NCBI GenBank assembly: GCA_020726505.1
Contig: JAHLEZ010000006.1
Coordinates: 868,001-932,000 of the forward strand
Length of the DNA: 64,000 nt
Reading direction: 5' to 3'
From: Leptodontidium sp. MPI-SDFR-AT-0119
Lineage: Eukaryota > Ascomycota > Leotiomycetes > Helotiales > Leptodontidiaceae
In this document: positions 11,423-21,869 of the stretch, piece after piece
Layout: each line of letters opens with the position of its first letter
How positions within the stretch are numbered: the first letter of the stretch is position 1
Position numbers and translations under genes: made by a program
Notes under the pieces: model-generated
Told to the model about the DNA's origin: nothing
Seen by the model: only the letters and a program-made list of their open reading frames with translations
Database searches by the model: none

Positions 11423-13601
11423 ATGATGTCTAGCATCTCCTTTTCGACAGCTTTCAAACTTTTCTTCAGGGCAATTGCGATGGGTCTGTTTCAACATTTT
11501 CTTGGTACTGGATTGTTCGTGGCGGTGGGTAAGAGGCTCTCGTACTTGAGTTATGGACGAGCTGACACAATGCAGTATACGGCCAAGTTTTGAGTGTCCC
11601 ATACTGCGATTCTCTGACGACCATATGCTATTCTTCGTTCGCAAATGAGCAGGGAATTTCATATCGTATTGCTCTTCGGGATGTTTCAGCAGCACCCAGC
11701 GATGCTATTATTCAGATTGTCGCTCCGATTGAGTACGGTTAGGCAGCATTTGCTTGGGGAGGTACCATGGTATGGAACCCATCGACAATGGGATGGTCGA
11801 ACGGTACAGGTGCTGTGGTCTCTTCGCGCTTTGCCTAGTATGCTGGACCTCCTTGCTGAGTGCCATATGTACTAACATGGTGCAGTGACTTGAGTCAACC
11901 AGGGACGTACGATTTGGCAGAATATACATATCTTCGTGGAACCGGAACGAACTCGACCCATTGGACCCTCACTGTTCGCTGTCGAGGCTGTACCAACTGG
12001 CCCAGCAACGATAAATCGATTGCTTCAATCAACTACACAGGAACATCGAATGTTGCATGTGCCCAAGCAAAGCAGCCAGTAGTCGACCCCACAGATAATG
12101 CAACCGCCTTTAATTACCACGATGGCTTTTCCAAATGGGAACATGACATCAGGGCGGCACGAAGCCCATTGTTTGATACATGGGTCTCAGCAAATCCGTT
12201 ATCAACAGACTCCACTATCACATCTAGCAGTCCTGTCACTCCCACTTCGACCCTTTTGACGACGTCAACACTTCCTCCCAGCATTTCGGCAAGCTCAACT
12301 CGGCTTATCCCTGCGCACTCGACTCCTCCCATTCCAGCATCATGCCCTGACGTTCCCTCTGCCAAATATGAAGGGGTAGTAGCAAGCGGGTGGAGAGCCA
12401 CAAAAGTCAAGGGTGGCATGGGAGCGGCACGCGGAGTCATTTTCGATACTGCAGGGAACATTCTTGTCGTTGAAAGTGGCAAGGGAATTACAGCACATAC
12501 TGTGGGAAGTGATGGCTGTATCACCTCAAGCAAAACGATTATCCCTCAGAGAAGTCTCAGTCATGGGATCGCCCTGGATGCAAATGGCACAACGCTCTAC
12601 GCGACTTCAATGACAAGTATATGGAGTTGGACATACGACTCCAAGACTTCAGCTATTGTCGGAGGCTCCAAGATGATTATTTCTGGCATGTCTAACTCCG
12701 GGCACCCGTCACGCACTCTCGTAATCCTGCCAAACTATCCTAACCTGCTCATTGTCAGCCATGGATCAGGCGACAACTTGGATTATCCTCGGGGGATATG
12801 AAGACTCAACGTGCTGTAATCAAGGTTTTTGACATGAGTGTCATTCCTGCTGCTGGATACAAGTTCGTTACGGATGGCCATCAAGCTGGGTATGGACTTC
12901 GCAACGAAGTCGGGCTTGCTTTTAATGGCAACAACATGTCTGTGAAGTCAACCCTATCGTCTGATATTATCTAACTCTTTCCCAGAATGTGGGGAGTAGA
13001 AAACGGATCTGATGAAATCAAGCGCACGATCAACAATTCGGCAATCGACATGCACCAAGACAACCCAGCAGACGAATTGAATTATCTAGGCGACATCTCA
13101 ACCCCAAACACAAAGTGGTACGGTTACCCAACATGCTACACGATCTGGAAACCGAGTGATATCACAGACAGAGCCTTTGCAGTTGGTGACCAATTCGTAT
13201 TCGCTCCAAACGAGACCTTTAGCGACGAGACATGCAAGATAAAATCCGAGCCTGCACGTCTGGCTTTCCAAGCTCACTCTGCACCACTTGACGCTAAATT
13301 TGATCCGTCTTTCGAGAATCTATATATCGCGTTCCACGGCTCTTGGAATCGTGTGCCAACGACCGGGTACAAAATCGTAGCTGTGCCTTTCACACAGAAC
13401 GTAGATGGCTTGTACAAGCCGACAGCTCCGCCGGACAGCTCAACGGGCTATGTAGATATCTGGTGGAATGCCAACGTGACTTCGTGCGGTGCTACATCGT
13501 GCTTCAGACCTGTTGGCATTGCATTCGATGCTTTTGAGAGGATGTACATCACGAGTGACGCGACGGCTGAAGGAGAGTTGTGGATTTTGGGAAAAGTCTG
13601 A
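11423..13601 (+). pseudogene. Secreted AA8 cytochrome + AA12 sorbosone/pyranose dehydrogenase, disrupted
   Basis: I model exons 11423..11528, 11576..11837, 11886..12937 and 12986..13601 with short canonical introns (47-48 nt, CTGAC/TACTAAC/CTAAC branch sites). The N terminus is signal-peptide-like. An AA8-type b-cytochrome domain follows (PYCDSLTTICYSSF, WGGTM, THWTLTVRCRGC), then a Ser/Thr/Pro-rich linker around 12190-12340, then a six-bladed propeller like AA12 PQQ-dependent dehydrogenases (GLRNEVGLAF, MWGVENGSDEIKR, YIAFHGSWNR, FRPVGIAFD). Such AA8-AA12 proteins pass electrons to extracellular acceptors such as lytic polysaccharide monooxygenases. Two lesions are visible. One is TAG at 11740-11742, exactly where the family has a conserved Trp before the AxxWGG motif. 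The other is a missing base at the G5 run 12791-12795. Everything else reads cleanly (about 678 codons), so decay is recent or the lesions are sequence errors. No CBM1 follows. Confidence 0.75.
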
Positions 13602-13976
13602 ATATTGGAGCATGGGAGGAGTATTTAGAGTTGAGACAGAATATTCATAGGATTTATAAAAGAAAAAAATAGAGAGAAGACCATGAGAAGATTTGCAACT
13701 CGTCTTCACCTCAAATGTCTCAGCCATGTACCTCCGTAGATCCTCCAAATTTTGGGAAGCGAGATGAGAGTCCACAAAACGCGCTTTTGAACGACCCCTG
13801 TCGGCACACGCGTAAATATTCACCTATGACGCAAACGTAAACAGTCCTCACGCTAATCAGAAACCTTGCCATTTAACACTTCACTCCTCTTCTTCCGTAC
13901 CACATTAAACTCATCCAAGAGTCATAGTAGTTCAATTCGATATCCAATTTTCGAATTCGAATTTCAAGTTGTCGCC

Positions 13977-15409
13977 ATGCCACCAAAGCGCAAGGCACTC
14001 GCTGAAGCTACCAACCAAGGTACTGCGACCAAGCCTCGCAACGCGAAGGCTGCGAAGACGTCAGCTAAGTCAGATGCCTCGAAGAAACCTGCTGCGAAAG
14101 CGACGAGTAAATCAAACACTAAGGACGCGGATAAAGAGGTAGATGAGAAGACAGCTCCAGTGGGCAAGAGGGTGCGTACGTCGAAGACGCATAATGTTAA
14201 ATACAGTAATGCAGATACCGTACGTCTCTCCCCTTATCCCATTTTACTTTTCACCAAGTGGCATCAGCTAACAAATAATGCTACAGCTGTCCAAGAAACC
14301 CCAATGGACAAACCTCCAATGGCCAAATATCGGCGACTTTCTAGATGATGAAGACCAGGACATGCCAGAAGACGGCCAATTGATCGACGAGTTCTGCACT
14401 CGTGTATCTGATCTCGGCATTCCAGTCACAGAAGACGGAATGAAGCTGTGCGAGAAGCTGGATACGGAGTACAGGAAGAGAGACCAGGATGAGCATGCTA
14501 TGCATATCTACAACGACTGGAATGGGTGGGGCATGTCGGAACTCCTGGAGAATTACGTTAGTAATCCCGCTTCTGGTGTTGAAGCGAATGTTGGTGGGGC
14601 AATATGCATATAGGCGCTGACGTCTTGCTAGTTGAAGGATTTCAACAAGGATGTCTTCAAGAAGACTATGAGTCCGTACCAGAAATGGGCGTATATCGAG
14701 GGCCTGGCCGTGTTCTTCAATGGTGCTGACATGGAGACAGTATACTGGATCGGTATGTACAATAGTTCATTCGTATCTCTAGTTCAAGTCTAACCAATGC
14801 CCAGGTAACGAGGATGGCGAGCGTACCAAGGAGATCGCAAGTATTTTCGGAACCATGATCCTCACTGTCTTTGATGTGCTCAAAGAACATGACTTGTTCA
14901 CACTCGACTCGGAAGTCAACAACATCGGCATCATCTCCCTGCTTCTTCTAAAGTTCGTGAAATGCGAGGCAGTTGATTTGGACTGTGACTGGGCTCCAGA
15001 AATCGTGAGGCTTTGCGATGAGGCGGGGATTAAGCTTGATGATGTTGTCAGGAAGCAAGTTGAGGTGGCGAAGAAGGATATCAAGAAATGGAGAGATGCG
15101 TATAAGAAGAAACAAACGAAAAGCAAGTATGCTGGTAAGGACGACGGTGGGGATGGGTATAAACACTTTGCCGAGAAGAAGGACTGGAAACCGGAGGATG
15201 ACTTGGAGGATGATTGCAAGATGTGGTATCGATGGGATTGGAAGCTTGAGGTAAGTCTTAGTTTTGAATAGTGTTGCGTGTTCGGTGCGTGCTGACCATT
15301 GGAACAGTACAGTGCTTTCCAGAAGAGTGGGAGTCATCCCGGTGGAAGTCATTATGATATCAGCAAGATGAGCAAGGCGGAGAAGAAATCTTACACGCTT
15401 GGTATATAG
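13977..15409 (+). CDS. Conserved unknown protein with basic N-terminal tail, 393 aa
   Basis: Five exons: 13977..14219, 14287..14556, 14632..14752, 14805..15250 and 15308..15409, all with GTNNGT donors and in-phase joins. The first 80 residues are Lys/Ala/Ser-rich and start MPPKRKALAEATN, like a nuclear protein tail. The rest is a mixed alpha-helical domain rich in Trp and acidic residues (DFLDDEDQDMPEDGQ, IYNDWNGWGMSELLENY, PYQKWAYIEGLAVFF), ending in a Lys-rich helix and a short MSKAEKKSYTLGI tail. I do not recognise the domain. It is convergent with the acetyltransferase downstream. An upstream ATG at 13866 is in frame, but its extension looks like leader sequence, so I chose 13977. A nuclear role is only suggested by the basic tail. 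Confidence 0.8.
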
Positions 15410-15716
15410 GCGTTTTCGAGGAGGATTGGAGAGGAATCTAATGGGTATGAATCATGATACGCCATCGAATTCGGCGTATTCGAACCTAAACTTTGTTACG
15501 GCATTATGTGTCCATTGTGTTTTCATCGTCTGTATGGTACTGTACAACAACTAGTGTAAGATTTTTTTTGGCGGAGAATGAGAGTCTACTTTTCTACTAC
15601 AGCCTTCGAGATCGACGATTCAGCGAAGCCGTCTGCGTTTGTAAAACACACTTTCAGAAGCACAACCGCTAGTCCTACAGTATTCGACAAGCACCTCCTT
15701 CAAGTCACCATCAGAC

Positions 15717-16334
15717 TCAATGATCCTTCGGAATCTCCACCCCATTATCCTCATGCAACGGACTCCCCTTCCAAGTCTTCAACATACTCGCCAACCCCTC
15801 TCCGCCACCCCCCTCAACCCTCTTCCCTTCCAAAACCTTCATCCCTAACATCTCCTCATACAACGGCACACTCCTCTTCCAATCACCCGTAAACAACATA
15901 CTACCCCTCAAATACGGCATCGATTCCAGACTCTCCTGGATACAAGCTAGCATCCACCGACCGAGTCCTTGGCCTTGGTGCGCCGGCCTGATGAAGACGT
16001 CGGTTAGGTAGGCCATGGTTATGAAGTCGGTCATGAGACGGCCGAAACCGATGAATGTCGCATTTGGAGGGAGGAGGTTCTGGAAAACTTCCTCATTTTC
16101 AATTTGTGATCTTTCAGCCACATGTGAGGATGGGATAGAAAAGACTCCGAAACAGAGATTATTTTCTAAGAAAGCTCGCATCACATCGTCTGGGAGGGGT
16201 GTTGCCCAGTACATGTCCTTCGTTGCGAATGCTGCATTGACATCCTTGACGGAAATTAGTGATGGATTTGTTGTTATGAGGTATTTGTCTCGAGTCCATG
16301 TACGTTGTTTGAGGGAAGCGATTGAGGACGCCAT
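15717..16334 (-). CDS. GNAT-family N-acetyltransferase, 205 aa
   Basis: Single exon. The acetyl-CoA binding signature is clear: a beta strand TDVFIRPAHQGQGLGRWML, in which QGQGLG matches Q/RxxGxG/A, followed by the pyrophosphate-contacting helix and a later strand GSMLFTGDWKR. The length fits a minimal GNAT domain. The start at 16334 (MASSIASLK) is preferred over an in-frame ATG 12 codons upstream because the domain begins shortly after it. The acceptor substrate cannot be told from the sequence. The C terminus is Gly-rich. It is convergent with the unknown gene on its left. Confidence 0.82.
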   Translation of the reverse strand: MASSIASLKQRTWTRDKYLITTNPSLISVKDVNAAFATKDMYWATPLPDDVMRAFLENNLCFGVFSIPSSHVAERSQIENEEVFQNLLPPNATFIGFGRLMTDFITMAYLTDVFIRPAHQGQGLGRWMLACIQESLESMPYLRGSMLFTGDWKRSVPLYEEMLGMKVLEGKRVEGGGGEGLASMLKTWKGSPLHEDNGVEIPKDH

Positions 16335-17200
16335 TCTCAAGTGCTGGTGTTTACTTGAGCGAAGGTTCAATTGCGGATTGACGACTACTTGGAAATGTAC
16401 GGTGCGAAGACCGTCTCTTTTGAGGTCAACAAAAGCTGTTGTTTTGAAAAGTGGAGCCGGTGCTTGCGCATTTATTTCAACGAGGTGTGAGTCAACATCG
16501 TCTCACCTTCCTGGTGTTGTCCACTTTCGACTAGGATGCGCTTCATCCCACTCTTCTTGAGATATCGGTCGGAGTTTGGATAAGTCCTATCAAGGAGAGA
16601 AAGAGAAAGTAGAAAGAAACGATACAGATAGATAAATATGTTAGCTTGACCAGATGAGAAACATGATTGCTGGTGCCTTCTGCTTTTCTCTTCGAGGTGC
16701 GTTATCAGGAAGGATCTGTGGTGAGAAAGAGCATAGATATTGCCTAGTAGGGCTGTGGATTGATTGGTGGTTGTAAAATCGAGGTAGGTAAGGATATGGA
16801 AAGTGTGTGCACTTCGTGGCTGTAACTCTTAGCTGTTGCGCGAGAAGCACTTGGTGGGGTTACACTTCCCCACCACCGAGGCTTGATTTCATAGTTGCAC
16901 ATTTTTGAACATCGAGGTAGATTCTGAGATACAATTTAATTGAGTTCGGAACTGAAAAGACATCAACTTGTGTAAAGTAGCAAGGCCATAAGTCAACAAA
17001 AGCACCAAAACAGATCTGGACATTGGGGCGAAGTGACTCTGTGCCCGGAAGTATAACTGAGCTAGGCAATCCTAGTTCCTGTAGCCTGCATTGGGCTCGT
17101 CTAATCCCCGGATCATAGCAAGCAAACCAGAAGAGAAAAATCTCAAGAATCTCTGGGTCTCCAGACTACCTAGGTAGATTTGACAGGTGCAAAAACTAAT
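16335..17200. other. Intergenic, no gene seen
   Basis: This is upstream sequence of the acetyltransferase and downstream of the tRNA. Short minus-strand open frames at 16641-16850 and 16860-17069 show no family signal. Confidence 0.5.
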
Positions 17201-17208
17201 AAAAAAAA
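17201..17208 (-). terminator. Pol III T8 terminator of tRNA-Ile
   Basis: There are eight consecutive T on the minus strand beginning 12 nt after the tRNA 3' end, the usual RNA polymerase III stop. Confidence 0.8.
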
Positions 17209-17219
17209 TCGAAATTTAT

Positions 17220-17293
17220 TGATCACTACGAGGGTCGAACTCGCGACCTTGGCGTTATTAGCACCACGCTCTAACCAACTGAGCTAAGCGATC
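17220..17293 (-). tRNA. tRNA-Ile (anticodon AAT)
   Basis: The 74-nt minus-strand sequence folds as a full cloverleaf. The acceptor stem pairs GATCGCT with AGTGATC (one G-T pair) and the discriminator is A. The D arm is GCTC...GAGC with loop AGTTGGTTA. The anticodon stem pairs TGGTG with CGCCA around the loop CTAATAA, giving anticodon AAT. The T arm is GCGAG-TTCGACC-CTCGT. There is no intron, and CCA is not encoded. A T8 terminator follows. Confidence 0.95.
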
Positions 17294-18047
17294 GTGATTT
17301 GGAGGTGCTGAAACGACAAGTTATTGTTGTTTGATGCAGAAAACGTTCTTATTTCAGAATATATTAGCTATAAAAGTTTTTCGGAAAATTTGCTGAAAGT
17401 GCTTCTCGCTTAGAAGTAGTGGGTCCACCCGTTAAATGCCCGAACCCAAGAGACTCCCCTCTTGGTTTTCTCCCTTGTCGTCCTCCCCCTATTTTTACTT
17501 CCTCTTTATCCCCTCTGCCCCTTGTCTTTCCTTCCTGGTTTCCCGTCGCCCTCGAGATTTCCCTTTATCCTTATGCCAAGGCATATCCTCACGTTGCTTA
17601 TTTTGGCACATTTCTACTGTCTATTGCCCTGCACTTGACAAGAATCCACTTCATTGAAGAAAAAAAAATCCTAATGGTCGATATACAAAGCTTAAGTAGT
17701 CTCCCAAATTTCTAGGCCACTTTCTTCCTGGACTCCTCATGACCACCGAAATCACCATAGAAGCCACAGCTCTCGCTTGGGAGTCACTTCTGTGTCAATC
17801 AAATCTAATTCGGTTGGTTCAGACACTCTTCTAATGACGCCCAAACAGTGACTTCGAGCCTGCTCGTGATAATATCTATTCTTCCTTTTAGGCGGTTGCT
17901 GAGTGCAGACGACCATGTCCCAAAATATGACCCCAATGCCCCATTCGTTTACCACTTTGAAAATCGAAACACTATGGTCTGATATTGCAAGATCAACCAG
18001 GCATATTTCGCAAAACTATTACCAAACTAGTCATCCGCCCTCCCAAG
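17294..18047. other. Intergenic, no gene seen
   Basis: This is tRNA upstream sequence and the 3' side of the DhaL gene. Overlapping plus-strand open frames at 17419-17715 are low-complexity Pro/Ser/Leu translations without family resemblance. Confidence 0.5.
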
Positions 18048-19685
18048 TTACCGCGCACCAACCATTCCCTCCAACAACATCAAAAGTCCATATGCTCCAG
18101 GATCAGGCACACCTCTCGTCGCAGACTCATCCAAATAACTTGACCTCCCCAGCTTGGCCTCCAAATTCTTCGTACTCTCAACTCCCTTCTCCGCTTCCTC
18201 CAAAGCCTTCTTCGAATCACCGGTCTTCTTCAGCGTCTCAACAAATGGTATCAAACAATCCAAACATGTCCTATCTCCCAATCTCGCTCTCGTATACTTC
18301 AAAAGAGACTCTAAAGCTCCATCTAATGCTTCCGCAAAGCTCGAAGCATCTCGCAGACTTTGAGCGAGAGATGAGAGGAAAATGCAGTACAAAGCTCCCG
18401 ATGTTCCACCCATATTGACTTCAAGATCATCAACCAGATCGCTCAAAGTCGAGGGTAGTTTTGAAAGATCAGCTTTGTTGACGTAGGTCATGACTTGCTT
18501 GGCACCGTCTCGCAAAGTGTATCCGCAGTCTCCATCGCCAACAATTGTATCATACTCTGTAATTGTGGGCTCTTCTTTGATCACGCGCTCGCATCCTGCA
18601 GTTATAATTTTGCGTACTTGAGAATCTGAGAATGTGATCTTGGATGTGATTTCGCTTGGTTTGGATGAAGTCGACCCGTTGCTGCTGGCTAGAGAGTTTG
18701 ACGGTTTGGCTTGTGGTGTCAAGTATTCAGATGGGACGGCGCAGAGTGATATCGACCACCCTCGTGCTTTCGATTGGTTGCTGAGGACAGTGGACTGGGT
18801 GATGTACGATTCAAGATTCTTCTTGGCTAGCAGTTGTCAGTGTAATTCCCTTTGCGAGTTCATTTTCACTTACCCAAAAAGTCTGATATCTCGTGGGCCA
18901 GGATATTGTTTTCCAAACGAGAGAGTCCGTTGATGTCGGAATAGTGTATGGAATAGACCATCCCACCTCTACTTGGAAACGTTGAACTGAGCAGGGAGCT
19001 CAAATCTTTGTCAATTGAAGCTTTGGCAGAATTGAAATCGACAACATCAATACCATGAGCTACAGATGGAACGTTTCCAGATTTCTGCTCGTGAAATTTG
19101 GATGTGGATTTCGTAGATAATCTGATGAAGCGTTCCAAAAGCGCTTGTGTCTTTTCAAATGAAGCTCTGGATTCGGTCAGCTCAACTCCACAATCCTCCA
19201 ATCAAAGCAACAGAGGGTACCTACTTGACTTCTGGTTTCGCTGCCTGTAATAAGGACAAGACATGATCCAACTTCAATCCTCCCTCCACCACAAGTTCCA
19301 AAACTCTAGAAACGAGAATGAACTCCTCGCTCGTCCCAGCTCTGATGACAACGATTCCATTCTCCGTAGAAAATCCACTATCTTTCAAAACCTTCGCTAA
19401 TTCCCGCGTCGAGACAGCTTTCCCGTGCTCTTCCACTGTGAAAGCTGCAAGATGAGACTCGCTCAAGATCTTACTCGAGAAGTTCCCGATATTCCCCACA
19501 GCAGTAATCAAGACATCTTTGCTGCTGGCAAGAGCTGTATCAATGACTACAGCCTGACCACTTGTCGTTTCAACGACTTTGGTGGAAGGTCGCATGAGAG
19601 GAAAGAGACGGCTCCATCTTTTGGGATCTTCAAGCTGGAGTTGCGAATTGTTGTAGGGAATGGTTTGCTCGACAATGAGGGACAT
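18048..19685 (-). CDS. Dihydroxyacetone-kinase-like protein with DhaL domain, 510 aa
   Basis: Three exons, complement(join(18048..18826,18874..19166,19225..19685)), joins in phase. The C-terminal 200 residues are a clear DhaL (ATP-binding) domain. It has YDTIVGDGDCGYTL with the Asp cluster that holds Mg-ADP, NMGGTSGALYCIFLSSLAQS, GDRTCLDCLIPF, and a DPGAYGLLMLLEGM end. The N-terminal 300 residues look like a worn-down DhaK. YSDINGLSRLENNILAHEI resembles the DhaK NNLGGxSxLE segment, and GWSISLCAV...YLTPQAKP resembles the DhaK-DhaL linker, but the catalytic GGGSGHEP and GxHGEPG motifs are absent. On its own it should not bind dihydroxyacetone covalently. The neighbouring divergent gene supplies exactly that part, suggesting the two act together. 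Cytosolic glycerone phosphorylation is inferred. Confidence 0.85.
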
Positions 19686-20079
19686 GATGAAGTATGAGAA
19701 GTAAGAAATTTGTGCTGAAGATTGTACTGAAAGAGTAGTGAATGAAAAGCAAACAAGGAACACTAACGTTCTCGAGCTCCGGTCACACATATTGTCAAGA
19801 GCTTCCCCACTTGATCCTCAACGGAAGTCCAGAAAGGGCAACCCGAACTGCGGGGAGAGCTCGAGAGTTATCGAAACATTTTACGAATCTAAGTTGTATG
19901 TAATGATTCGCGTTCAACGGAATTCCTCTTTAGAATAAATTAAATATATTCTTTGCTTGCACTATTTCATCTTAATAATACTCTTCACTGCTGTTGAGAA
20001 AATAAACGTCCTCAAATCTTCATCTTCGTCTGCTCGACAATTCGAACGAACTGTTACCCCACAACCCCGCGTTTCCACA
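19686..20079. promoter_or_regulatory. Shared divergent promoter region of the DhaL and DhaK genes
   Basis: 394 bp lie between the two start codons, with no room for another gene. AT-rich sequence lies near 19930-19990. Shared regulation of the pair is inferred from the head-to-head layout; no specific operator was identified. Confidence 0.5.
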
Positions 20080-21366
20080 ATGGCGACGGAAACTCAAACC
20101 AAACAACCCACAAAAGAAACCTTCCACTTCATCAACGACCCTGCAGACGCAATCAACGAAGCTGCAATCGGTCTCACAGAACACAATCCCAATCTCTCTT
20201 ACGCTACCGCACACAAGATAGTCTACCGAAGTGATCTAGAAACATTTCGGAACGATCATGTAACGACCATTGGATTTGCAGGAGGTGGACAGTAAGTTAC
20301 AAACAATACCTCCACCCTCAATTCCGTTTAACCAAATCACAATTTTCTAGAAATACTTTAAATATTTTCGAGTACTCATGCTGATATTATTTTAAGTGAG
20401 CCCATGTTCTCAGGCTTCGTCGGCCCTTCATTCCTCTCCTGTTCAGTATCCGGAAACATCTTCGCCTCTCCAACAGCAGCTCAGATATTCGAAGCTATCA
20501 AACTCTGTCAACCTACCAATGGTCCTTCGAAAGGCACTTTAATCGTCTGTGGGAATTATACAGGAGATATCCTTAATGCAGGTCTAGCAATTACTCGAGC
20601 CACGGCCGCGGGGTACAAAGTCAGATTCATCCCCGTTGGAGACGATGTAGCTGTGGGTAGGAAGAAAGGCGGTAAAGTCGGTAGAAGAGGATTGAGTGGC
20701 CATGTTGTTGGTTTGAAGATCGCTTGTGCGTTGGCGGATCAGGGGGAGAGTTTGGAGAGAGTGGGTGATGCGATGGAGTATATTGCTGCGAACTCTGGGA
20801 CGATTGCTGTGGCTTTCGACAGGTATGTATTTTTCTTTCTCGCTTGGGCTGAGAATAGGACATTCATTTGACTGATATTTGTTTGCAGAGTCGCGCTTCC
20901 AAACAATATCATAACGGAGATCCAGACTCTGCCTCCAGCTACAATTGAGCTTGGTCTGGGATGTCATGGCGAACCAGGTCTTCGTCAGATATCCCCCGTT
21001 CCAAGCCCAGAAGCTCTCACAAAGGAGATGATAAAGTTGCTTACTGACACTTCTGATATGGATCGAGCGTTCATCCCGTTCTCTAAAAGTGAAAAGAACG
21101 AAGCTATCCTCCTAGTAAACAGTTCCGGAAGTACGTCAGATGAAGTTCTAGCACGGTTTGCCGAGCTAGCTATCGCAGAGCTGGGGCATCAGGGCATAAG
21201 TGTCAGACGGATGACGCTAGGGCCTATGGTGACAAGTTTGAAGCAAAGTGGATTTGGATTTACTGTTTGGCGTTTACCTGGCGCTGGTGAAAAGGCGGTG
21301 CTGGGGAGAGATGAGGCTTTGAAACTCTGGGATAGAAAGGTGCAAACTGCGGCTTGGAGGCAATAA
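20080..21366 (+). CDS. Dihydroxyacetone kinase DhaK-domain protein without DhaL, 371 aa
   Basis: Three exons: 20080..20291, 20397..20822 and 20889..21366. The fold order of DhaK is complete. An N-terminal FINDPADAINEA start is followed by the substrate loop spliced as GFAGGGHEPMFSGFVGP, GNIFASPTAAQI, GTLIVCGNYTGDILNAG, GRRGLSGHVVGLKIACA, then ELGLGCHGEPGLRQ, whose His is the residue that covalently holds dihydroxyacetone in known enzymes. The second subdomain (LLVNSSGSTSDEVL, GFGFTVWRL) follows and the protein stops, whereas ordinary fungal Dak continues into DhaL. The substrate loop is two residues shorter than the usual GGGSGHEP. Partner and regulation are inferred from the divergent neighbour carrying DhaL. 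Confidence 0.87.
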
Positions 21367-21869
21367 TCCGATCCATTCAAGAACCGCATATCGAATGTAA
21401 CAAAGCGTAAGACGGCCAGCTTGCGTGTAATTTAAACATATGGTATATTTAAAGTTTTGTGTCCTGATGAATACATTTATTTGTAAGTGCAGTACTTCAG
21501 AAACGCGAGGAGACATATGATTGTCTCACGAATTCCTTGTCGAGATCAGCGCTGCGCTGTCTGCTTTTCCCATGCCATGCCGAAATGACATAATCTTCGA
21601 ACCTCCTATGGAATTGCTAGAGGTGATGTGGATTGTGCAAAGTCTGGTGTTCTAAGCTGGATTTGTGCATGAACAGTAAGTGCGGCTTCTTGTTCAGTGC
21701 TGTCCGGCCCCGGAGATAGCTGAGATTTGGTGCAGTTGATTACATATGCTCAAAGGTCAGAAAGTTATCTTTTTGAGCTGGCCTGGTTTCTGGACTGGAA
21801 AATCGATTCAATAACATAGTCATAACTTCTTCCAAACCAAGCTTCTGACAGTGACTATTCCAGAGTAAC
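21367..21869. other. Intergenic, no gene seen
   Basis: This is the 3' region shared by the convergent DhaK and Atg22-like genes. No repeat or RNA gene was recognised. Confidence 0.5.

Noticed and set aside
16015..16560. 181-codon plus-strand open frame
   Set aside because: Antisense to the GNAT acetyltransferase and its promoter; no domain.
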